Assembly: GCF_029227915.1 (NCBI RefSeq)
Contig: NC_079880.1
Location: forward strand, 19,592,501 to 19,656,500
Length of the DNA stretch: 64,000 nt
Direction: 5' to 3'
From: Hydractinia symbiolongicarpus
Lineage: Eukaryota > Cnidaria > Hydrozoa > Anthoathecata > Hydractiniidae
This document shows positions 24,601 through 36,600 of this stretch, piece after piece. The notes below the pieces were generated by a model. The model searched no databases and had not been told where the DNA came from. It was given only the letters and a program-made list of their open reading frames with translations. The first letter of the stretch is position 1. Every line of letters starts with the position of its first letter. A program made the position numbers and the translations under genes.

Positions 24601-27600
24601 ATAATTTATTTTTTATGTGGAAATAACAATGAGCAACGGTTACTTTTATAATTTAGGCGCAAGATTTCAAAAGATTTTGGTTTACAAAAATGAATTTAAA
24701 AACAATACAGCAACCTGCAAAATTTCAATAGAAACTACTAAGATGTATCTCCTCTTTTTAAACCTCCTTGGATTATGCATTATGCAAATTTGAAGAAGAA
24801 CAAATTTAGATTCTACAAACAGAGATTTCAACTTAATAACATAGTAAAAAAATATTGTATAATATTTGAAAATAGTTATGCATATTATGAGAGTTAATTG
24901 GTATAGGTGATAACAAAATTAAAAAACCAATAGAAACAAGCAACTAATTAAACAACTTTCTTTTACAATTAAGTAAGGTGTGAAAAGCTAGATATGTTAA
25001 ACAGGAATATTTTGCACACTTGCTCACTTTCTGCATAGTAGTGTGCTTGCAGCTTGCAAAACCTGCTTGTATTTCTGCCATGGTTAACCTGTCTAAACTC
25101 ATACAGCATAGTTTCTGCATGCTGTCTTTCATAAACATAGCTTGGTTGAACTTACTAAGCTTTTTCTCTGGTAAAGAATCTATCAGAAAGCCATGGTAAT
25201 AATAGTAAAGGTAAAATGTTGAAATTTTTTTAAGGATTCGTAGGAAAAACAAAACGAAAAACATTGTATCTTGTTACCTTAAAATCACTGAAACTGTTTC
25301 TTAAAATATGGCATTGTTAATCACCATCGTTAAACCTCATTTAAGAAAACTTAAGTTATTCAATTGAACTATCTGAACCAATAATAATTCTGTTAATATT
25401 TACCCATTCTTACAAAAGAAGGATCATTTTCTTTAAAATAATATGGAAAGTAAAGTAAGGAATAAAATGATTCTTATACTGAATCTCTTTATTTATATCC
25501 GTTGTGGTGTTTTTTATTAATTCTATAAATACATTATTTATATCTCCAAAACAAATATTGCGGTAAATATTTATGCCAATGCAGACAGTTATATTTATAT
25601 AATCATAAATTTTAAGTAACATTTGTTGTCATGGTGATATTAATATATGCATAACACCAAATTCTCACAGATGGGTCAACACCCACCTGTTTTGGAACTG
25701 ATCGCAGAATGACGTGATTAAGATTTTTATGGTCAATATCTTTTGTTAGTGTTCTTCTACCTAAGAGGGTTGTAGAACCAGTGTGTGTATAATAATATTT
25801 TATGATATGAGTAACTATCTGCTAGCATCTTCACAATTCAAAACTTTAAATTATTATTTGGTAACAACATCTCTTGTCATACTGCGATGTACAATTTGTG
25901 TTGGTAAATGTATACAAAGACAATTTTATACAAATAATGTTATGTCACAGTTTGTCGGTAGCTTGCTCGTCGCATAAAATGGGATTTTTTGTTTGTTTGT
26001 TTTTAATTAATACACACAAATTAAGGATTAAAAAAGTTCTTACTCTATTTTTGTGTTCTCTTCACCCACATATACTACATGGTTGAATATAAAACTGAAA
26101 ATATATCATTGTAAACTAATAGTGAAAACGAACTCTTTCTCCCACTGACTTTTTCTAAAAAAACAGATGTGACTCAGGAATTTGATGTAAATGTCTTTAG
26201 GGCCTTTTTATTGTGAAATAATGTTTTAGAAGATAAAGTCGAATTGTTTCATGAATAATGAATGTAAGTTAGTTCATTTGATTGCATTTAGTGTGTTTGC
26301 TCACATGGCTGTAAATAAATTATAGCTTTTTCACAACATGATGTATTAATTTTTCTTTGCAAAGCAAGGCTTGATTTTTAAATAAAAAAGATTCAAGTTT
26401 TCGTTATGATTTAAGATATTTTTTAATAAATGGATTGGGCTGTCACAGCAAAAGTTGTTCAAAATTTAGTGTGGTAAGTTTTTTTACATTAGACCCTTCT
26501 GTGTCTTTTGCGACTAAATATACCTATATGCTAACTTTCATAAAGTAGATAGCTATTTAAGCCTGTTGAAAATTCCATTGCCAGAAACTTTTCAGAATTT
26601 TTGCTTATCACAAAATGGTTTGTTGTTAATTCCAGTACAAAGACTGTACAAATAATTGACAAGAAACAATGTTTAATTGCATGTGACTTTGTCCAGACAT
26701 TAATTATTCATACAGCAATTATGTTCCCTATGACCACTGCAAATTTAAATTAGAATACAATAGTTGGAATTCCTAGCCATAATTTTCTGCAGTCAAAACT
26801 GTAAACAAAAGTTTCATAAAAGTATAATTGTGTAACTGTAAAAAGTATAATTCGGCTTTTCCTTTTACAGACAGACAAACACACACAGTTAGCAGTGTAT
26901 CAGTGTAAAAGACTAGTGAATAACCCCATGAAAAAATTGAACTGGTAAAAAAATTGAACTGGTAAATGTATAGGATCATGCGCTTTTGACGAATTAAGAA
27001 AAACAAATTTAGATAGAAGATTTTTGATGATGTCATCTACTGGGCTGTTCCAACATGGGGGGACACAGCTGTAGGTTATTTGTCCCAGGTGGTCCCTAGT
27101 TACCCACACAAGCACGATATCAGTTATTTTCACCCGTTTCTAAGTAATTTAACCCCGAAACTTAAAAGTGCAAAGCAATGGCTTTACTAATTCAATTAAA
27201 AACACATGAATCTGATTTATCAATGTGAAGTAATGTCAAAATCAGTGTTTTGTGGGTTAGCAATATATAGTTGTAATCACTTTTTTTAAAGAGAGAAAAG
27301 TGAATGCCACCACTGCCCCTCACACACACACACACACACAGACTTTGCGTATAACTATAATAGATAAGGTATATAAAGCAGTAAGGGACTACACTCTGTC
27401 GTATCACTAATGTGCTTGGATTCAGCATGGTAACTTAAATGTCGTACATTTTGTAACTCTCACAGAACTTTACATGTTTTCATGAATTGTAAGATAATGT
27501 GACTTTTTTGTGAAATTTCCTGAACGTCATGTATTCCTACTATACATACAAAGTTATATTTAATATGATTTTCAACTTTTGCTAACTGCAACAATTAGTA

Positions 27601-30600
27601 CCAAACAATGCAAGACATTGATAATAATACATCTTAAAATTAGTTTTTTTTTTGCTTCACCTTTAAAAAAGTCAAAATCATTAAAATTTTTGCAAATGCT
27701 TTTGGTATTGTCTTTTATTTCTTAGCAACAGTTTGTAATAATATAAAAGTCTTTTTAGTTTTCTTCCAATTGAAGTAAATAATGTTTTTGCCCTCAATTT
27801 CCTTTTACTTTATATTAGTTACCTAAGATAACAGAATGGCTTATGCTTTTTCTTCATTCTTTCTCAAGAGCATTGTTTGCATGACATAAGCGTGTCTTTA
27901 ATAGTACCGTATAAAATACTGGTTCAAACCTAGTGTGAAATTTTCTTCCTTGTCTTTAATCTTCAAATTCTGTGGGACTGAATATAAATAATTACTGAAT
28001 AAAAATAAAATAAAAAGAATGTAAATGGTTGCCAGGCAGAAATAAACAACATATATGGATTCTTTTTTTAATGCACTGTATATTTTGTTTATTTTTCTAT
28101 ACATATGTAATATGGTCATGAAATTTTTTTAGCACATTTTCAGAGATAGAAAAGTTAACTGTACTAAATCTATTATTTAATTCATTTGATAATTCTTTCA
28201 GGAATTTTATTTTTCTCGTTTCAGTCTGTTTAAATTATTTATATACAATACAAAAAATATGTTTTACTAAGAGATCTCACATTAAAGCTTTTTAGCATGG
28301 CTAGAATATTTTGACGAGCATGTGTTTTGTTTCGTAGTGATATATGCTATATATTTAAGTTGATGAAAGAAAATATGTGTAAAAATTGCAGAGAATGGTA
28401 TTAGATGTTTCTTTGATCAAAAAATCTATCTAAGAGAATAGTTTAAACTAAAATTATAAAATAAAATCTCTCCATCGTAGAGTAGAGATAAGTAGACTGT
28501 TGTAGATTGTTTTTATTTGCAGCTTTAATAAAAGCAGATGTTAGGAACTATTTGTTTGTTTGTTTATTTTATACAGGGTAAGGGGTTTTATATAGTGTAA
28601 ACAAAGGCAACATTTTGTTTCTGCTTTTGTTTGTTTATTTTTTTATAGGCTGTCTTGTGTTAATAAATGAACAGCTAAATGTTGGATTATGTGTAAATAG
28701 ATAATTTAGAATCCAACTAGAAAAAAGCTTATATGTCTATTCAAATACAAGCACATTATGGGAAACATAACCTATACTTTAATAATTTCTTTATGTAGCT
28801 TGTAACTTGAATCGAGAAAAAACATTGGTAAACTAAATAGACTCTGGAGAGGTTGTTGCTTCCCTAAACAACATGAGAAATAGCAATGCCTGTTAAAAAA
28901 CACACCATATAATGTGAACAAAAGTTTAAGCTTGATTTTGTTTTGTTATGACCTGTTTTTGAAAAGCCAAGATATTCTATTTATTAATTATGTTGATGTA
29001 ATGTGCCATTTATGGCTAGTGTGAAATAAAAGTTTATTGTTTGAGAACTGAACTATAATTTGTGCATGAAAATGTTGGTGTGTATTGCATTTGTAAACAT
29101 GGTGTGATTAAAACCAAGGAGTCAATCCTGTTTATGTAATAGTTCAAAGAGAGAGAAAATATGTTCTGCGAAACGTGACTTGATTTTATTTTGTTGTGTC
29201 ATGTTTGTCACAAGCCAAGAAATTCTATTTATATTATAAATTTACTCTGTTCAAGCAGGTTAGGTCATTTAAAGCCAAAAGTAGATCACGAAAAAGACAC
29301 GTCTATTCTTGTAAAAAAACTTTATGTAACAACTGTTGTACAATTTTTTGGTTATTGTAAGTGGTGGAATCCTTTATACGTAATCATAATGCTAAAATTA
29401 GAAGCGTAAAGTAGTGGATTTTTTTATATGGTTTGCCTTGTACTTGCATTATTGTGGCATGAAATGTGTATTGGTGGGAATATGTTTATTGGTGTCATAT
29501 TAAAGAAAATTTATGTTTCATGCAAACAGTAAACAACAAAATATACAATTTAAACTTCTTGTTTTTATTTTATTTTTTAGTCTCATTTAGTTTGTCTGAG
29601 TGTTAAGGACGTAAGAAAAACAACAGATGTTCTTCATCTAATTCAAGATGTCTCTAACACCTTTCAAGAATTCACATATATTGGAATTTGCAGTGATATA
29701 AGACGTTTTGCATATTCACTATGAGTTTTATAACTTTGTTCTTTTTCAATACCAAATATGTTCATGCTTGTCTGAGTAATTCTTGTACGAACTTAGTGTT
29801 TACGCTTTTAAGAGTTTGTTTTTAGTGTGTGCAACCTGATATTGGCATATTAAAAGAGGTGAAATAAAATATGATTATAAGATTGTGAGGTTTATGGTTT
29901 TGATGGCTATGGTAGCAGATATAAGTGTAATAATGTAGCATTTCTGGTTGGTATAAAAGAAAAGTTTATTGTTAGAAAATTGAGCTAGATCTGATAACTT
30001 GTGCATGATAATGTTGGTGTAAATAGAGTATTGCAATTGTAAACATGGTGCGATTAAAACCAAGGAGTCATTCTTGTTTAGTGTATAGTTCAAAGGTACA
30101 GAAAATGTTTGTTGCTGAATTTGACAGCAAAATACAGCAAAGTAATCCCTTTTATCTTAGTTTTTATATTCTCTCAGACCAAACTTGACAACTATCTTAA
30201 AGGTTAAACCTGTATCCGTTTGGATGTAAGGTAATTGCCCTAAGCATAGTGTTCCTGATTTTTATAGCAACTGGACAGGCTAGTATGTGTTTTATAGGAA
30301 AATTCTTGTCCGAATAATACTCTGTTAAAGTTTATATTGAACAATCTCAGTTTGTTATTGCTTTTGTGATGTTGAAAAATACTTTATTAATAGATTGCCA
30401 AGTTGCCAATCTATTAAGCCCCCTTCAAATAAACATTTCATTTCTGAATAATAAGCCTCCAAGCCATAAATTGAGTATTTAATGACAATTTCTTTTCGGA
30501 ATTTTGACCTCAATGTATTGACTTTCTAAATTTATGCAGTGGCAGTGATTGTTTTCCTTTTGTTATGCCTTTATCAACAGTTAAAGCTTATTGGGACCTG

Positions 30601-33600
30601 TATTTATTTTTACTGATTGAGTGATAAATATATTTGATATCGAAATTCCCTCTTTTTTAGAATGCTTCAGATGGTAACAAAATACAGCCATCATATTCAG
30701 GAAGTAACTTAAACGAGAGCGAATGTTCTGCAGACGTTAAGAAAACAAAGTAAGAGAAAGAATTTTTCTTTACTTTTCTTTAACAAAATTAGTTTTTACA
30801 TTTTTAATAAAAAAGACCCATGTGAAGCATTTCACTTAAAATTTAAAAATAAATATAAAAATGTTAATTAAATATAAAAATGTTTACACATGTTTGGCAA
30901 ATTTTCGTAAACGTTGACAGGTCATCTATTGCATCATGCTAATGTTACTTATTTGGCAAGATCTTCTATTGCTAATGTCTAAGGTTGTAATGGTAAAATA
31001 AATTGCATGATGTAAATAATTGATCTTATGGAAACCAGGCTTTGCAGAATCAAATGCAAATGTTACAAGATTTTGCATTTGATTGTTTTTAAAGTTTATG
31101 AATATAAAGCTAAATAAAAATAATTTTAGATCTTATAAAATCTTTTTTCCAGCGATTAGAACAGAAAATTGAAAAAATCAAAAAAAATTTCATTGTTGTT
31201 AAATTCCCAACTGTAATGTTTATTATATTGTTGTGTATTACTTTTAGGACTGTTGTTGATATGTCATTTAACTGGCCTAACTAACTAAAATTAAATTATT
31301 TACTTAGTTCGAAAGATGAAATGAGGAAGAAATCACGTCCTGGCGAAAACAACAATATAAGCAACAGTGTCTCTTTGTATGAGCAGCTGAAAGAACAGAG
31401 TGATAGAACAGACTTGAGTGCCAGTCACAATTGGCATACAAGCGCTAGTCGCGTCAGCAGCTCAGTTGATTCCAATGATCCCTTCATAGTGGTGGAATCT
31501 TTTATGAATGATGATTCGGTATGTATACACTTTCTTAATACTATTGTTATGAAACATGTAAAGTTGAGTTAAAACAAAAATGATAGGTGTAGAATCTGCA
31601 CAAGTCAGCTGTTAAGGTATGATAATCATATTTATATTCAGTGCTTTATTTAAGCCCCTTGTGTGCGATGAAATTTAGTTATTATTATTATCTTTTTTGC
31701 TTCGTGGAAAGACAGTTAATACACATGAATACGTATCTTTTTCAGTTTGAAGATACAGCTAGTCAATATGAAACAGATGAGGTGGATGGAGGCTGTCCTT
31801 CAGAAGAGGTAATTTTTTGTTTTGTTTTCACATTAATTCAAAGCTTAGTTGGTGCAGAATGTAGGTCTGACGTAGTCATACTGAGATCTGTTGCCAGATG
31901 CTACATGTTTATCTGCTCAGACAATACGCTTTCTTTTTAAAAAACGTGAGGTTTGAGTGAGAACTCCACTTTTTAATTATTCTTAAATAGAAAGTTATTA
32001 TGAGTCCTTCTAGAGATTATCATTTTGGCATATCCGAAAGCGTATTATCAGGTATCGAATTAAATGATAGACACAAGATTTTTGAAAAGAACTCTTTGGT
32101 GTTTTTTTTTTATTTTTGATATTAAATTGTTTTTACCTTTCTGTGTAATGTAATTTTTATAAACCGTATCTATTTGATTTTTTATTTACACCTGGCTTTT
32201 ACGCAGACAGGGTTTGACAAATGTTTAAATGTATTGGTCCTTTTTTAGTATAATTATTTCTGCACATAACAGACCAAGCTACAAACTATCTTTTGCACGA
32301 CCAGTGTTGTGTGTTCATACACATATGATGCAATGTGTATGACCATGTAAACCTAGCTTTATATATGATCAAATTGTGTGTGACCCCAGCATGTTTCGCT
32401 CATATGACCGTGTGCACCCAGCCTTCAATCGAATGATGTATAACCATCATGCATGATTTGATTCATATGGCCATGTATATTCAACCTTACAGAATCAATT
32501 CATTTTTTATAAGGTCGTTCTGTCTAGGTTGTTGCTTTGAAATGCTACTTATGCGACGCAGTTTTTGAAATTGGAATATCTTAAGAATACAAATACACAA
32601 TATAAATAATTTGTTTTTGATGTTGCAGCTGGAAAGTTTAATATGAAAAAAAAGAAATAAGTTTCACTGCACACAGATATTGTTGCACGTGGTTGTTCAA
32701 ACTTTAAGCAATCAGTTTGACTTAGTTTTAAAAATTGGACTGTTTTTATAAATTTACGAGAAGAAAACCATAAATTATGATAATTACTAGTATAATACTG
32801 TACCCCTTTAAATGGATTTTCTTTCATTAACTCCTCATATAAGAAGACATTTAGAACATCTTTCCTAATCCCCCTCTATCAATTAATGTTCGTTTAAATC
32901 ATGGTGGTCAAACAAGAGGTTTTGGTAGTGCTTAAGAAATGAAATTACACTTGTTTTTAATTTCTACTTGTTTCCAAAGAAAATGTAATTTATAAAATTA
33001 AAGCTATTTAAAAGCTCCTCCCAGTGAGACGTTCAGCGAAAACCAAAATTTTAACTATTAGAAAGAAAGAAATTATTGTATATTAAATTTATGAATATAT
33101 AATTTTATATTCGTCTATTTTCTTTAAAATAGTACACAGCTCAAGAAATTGAACGGCTGTTGAAGAAAGTTGAGAGGACACGCGAGGAATTAATTCGCAT
33201 GCAAGCTACTAAAGACGGTAAGTGGATATGACATGAAGGTGTAGTGATGATCCTGAATACTTTTGTTGTTAGCTTTGTTGAAGGAGAGTTCTGAAAAGTT
33301 TGCATCATGTTGTCTCCCACTGCTTTGGATGACTGATAAGTTTGTCGTGACGTCTAAGTGTCATGCTCTACAACACCGTCAAAAAGTGTCGTTCTGCTTT
33401 TCAACTGGTGCATTTTCTTTTTGATCGTAGAGAATGTTAAGGAGTACCTGAAAACTGTGGACAGTGTTAGTGAGAGCACTGTCAATCAAAAGTAAGTCAT
33501 TTTTCTCTTCCACATAATTGATAGTCTTCATAGTGTTCTCGATACTGCTAACATGCTCAAACCTTTCTTTTGCACCTACAATCTTCTACAGAGAATCACA

Positions 33601-36600
33601 AGGATAGCTTTTCAATTTCTGTGTTTATGTCATTTATGTTCATCATTTGTGTTTGTCAGTAATTATTTTATGATTTTGTTTGCTTGCAGAAGTAAAATGA
33701 ATTTCGAAAAGAATAATCTGAAAACGAACAGTAGCATTCAGATCTTACAGAAGAAGTTAGAAAAGTATCAACAACAACTCAAGGTAATTTTATTTATATC
33801 TAACGTCGTCGTTGCTGTTATCATCTACTTCGTGTTGTCGTCTTTTGTTCGTCGAAAACGTTGTCTTCGCCATCGCCCTCAGTTTTCTTGTCATTTTTGT
33901 TATCAACTTCGTTGTTGCTATCTCCGATGTCGCCATCATTTTTTCGTCGTTGTTGTTTTTGCCGCAACGAAGTCACATTTTTTTTTGGTCATTACCGTTA
34001 TGTTTGTTGTCGTTCACACCGTTGTTGTTGTATTGAATCATCGTTGTCGGTATGGTTTGTGCTATCTTCGTCGTCGTTGTCGTTGTTATATTGAGTCATT
34101 GTTGTCGGTATGGTTTTCGTTATCTTCGTTGTCATTGTCGTTTATTATATTAAATCATCGTTGTCGGTTTAGTTGTCGTTATTTTTGTCGTTATTGTCTT
34201 TATCTTGTTGTCATCATATTAAGTCTTAGTTGTTGTCGTTATTTTCGTCGTCCTTATCATTTGTTATAGAAAATACCCCGTTATCGGTTTGGTTGTCGTT
34301 ATCTTCGTCGTTGTTGTCTTCATCTTGTTGTCATTATATTAAGTCTTAGCTGCTGTCGTTATTTTCATTGTCGTCACCGCTGCTTCGTTTTCTTTTGGTG
34401 TTTAACAGAACATAATGGTTAATATTTTTTATGTTATATGTGTGCGTATAATATGTAAGGTATAAAGGGGAACTTTTTTTCAATCGTCTAGGCGTTAGAA
34501 GAGCGGGGCATCCATGGTCCAAGAAGAATTATCAGGTAAAAAAATAGCTACATTTAAAGTCTGTTTGTAAATATAAAATTTTGACTTTCGAAAAGTTGAT
34601 TTAGGTGTTGCCGTCGTCAATTATATTTTTCACATTTTTTGCTGTGTGTTTTCTCGCTGATATTGTGCGTGTATAAAATTTTAGTAAGATTCCTAATTTA
34701 TATTGTCTTCTAGAGTCGTTCAAGATTCGGTTAGATCAGGAGCATCGAGCATAACTGGGTAAGCAAGTCCTGTTCGAGTAACGTTTCGAAATTTCGGTGT
34801 TGTTTCTTTGCCGTCGCATAAAACAAGATTAAAAAATTCAAAATTGCAATTATTGGACATTCAGCGAGATCATGAATAATTTATATGTATTTTTCTTATT
34901 TTCTTTTATCACAAAAAGTCTAAATATATGTATTAAAATGGTGTTTGGATATACTGGATTCTCTCTTGTTGAATGAATCTTAATGTTGGATAATTCTGAT
35001 TTTTTTTTGGTAAGATTGTTAACTTGCTAACGCGTGTGAATATTTAAACAGCGAGGCAGCACATATCCAGCGAGTTTTATGTTTATGTTGGACACACGAT
35101 ATTATATGCATATAAAACACTGCTTATTAGAATAGAAACACTAAAACATTAATTCTTAGTGCTGTATCAAAACCGTTGGAATCAATAAATCAATTTATGA
35201 AGAAGGAAAAGAAGAATTCCAGTTTTGAAAATGTACCTTACACAAACAGTCATAGTATGGATGATTTATTCCTTTGTTTTTTTGTGTGTGTGTGTGTGTT
35301 TTTTTTTGTGTTCGTTCGTTTTTTGTGTTCAAAGAAAGGTTGATAAACTGGACTGGTTGTGTCAGTTTAATCAGTTTTTTGAAACATGAATTTTGATCAA
35401 GGTAGTTTTTGTAATGACAGATTTTCTCTATAAATCGTGAGAATTAGCATATTGTTATACTCAATTTTTTTTAATACTCAATTTTTTTTAAATCGCACTG
35501 TCAATTTGCCTTGCCCGGATTATCCAACGACTGTCGGAGTTGTCCGTAAAGTGTGGTTAACATAAAAATTGATGACTCATTTGGCTATACCGTTTTGTTT
35601 AGCGGATGACGAAACGGAGAGACATTTCTTTAACAATAATGCAAATACTAGGTATGTAAAAACAAAATCATGCTGGTGACTTGTGTTTAGTGCACCACGT
35701 GCTATTTGGTGTCTCTTCATGTGATGTTTGTATTTCCTGATTTCTTCTTCTACCACCTGTATTGAACAAATGACTCATCAATGTCATTAGTCGAAGAAGA
35801 GCTTCAAAGGGCGTGGCACTTTGTTGAGACCGTTTGTATTGTTAATAATGACCATTGTTATTGTGCATGACCAATTATCACAAAAATGATAGTGTGATCC
35901 CAGCCTTAAACTTTGTTGTCACTTTCACCATTGTTGTCATCCAATTCCTATTTTTATTGCCATAGTGATGACGAAAATAATTCTAGTTCAAGTTCAAACC
36001 AACAGTAAGTAAATTTGTATTTGATCAGTCGGTCGGTCGGTCGGTTGTTTGGTTCGTGCTTCTTCTGCGACAGTCTGATTTAAGCAATGCACCAATTTTA
36101 AAAGAAAGCAGATCCTGTAAAAAGTAAACGAACAGGACATATAATAAAAGCAGAGTATATTGGAATCATGTGTATTGTTTTTATGTTACAGAATCACAGC
36201 ACTTGCAACCGACTACGCGAAAACAAACGGCAAATTATATACAAAACAACAAGAACGTATCGATAAACTGGAAAAAGAGAACGAAGAGTTTCGAGAAAGT
36301 ATTTCCTCCCTAAAGGTAAGCTTTCATTTGTTGTTGTCAGAAGTTTGTGGACGCATTTTCAAAAAGAAGTATTTGTGGGTGCACCTTCTAAGCTAAATAT
36401 TTATGATGTTCTATGTAGAAGTAAACATGGTATATGTGTTTCTATGAATAACTATTTGTGGGTGCACTTTCTAAGCTAAATATTTATGATGTTCTATGTG
36501 GCAGGAAACATGGTATATGTGTTACGGGATTCATTTTTAGGATGGTCTTGAAACCGTGATAAACTCCTTGCAAAAAGAAAAATATAAATCAGATGTGAGT

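Noticed and set aside
33553-34269. 238-codon plus-strand ORF with many Cys/Val/Arg residues
   Set aside because: It runs across a confirmed TMCC exon in the wrong frame and through the intronic minisatellite; its length comes from the repeat.
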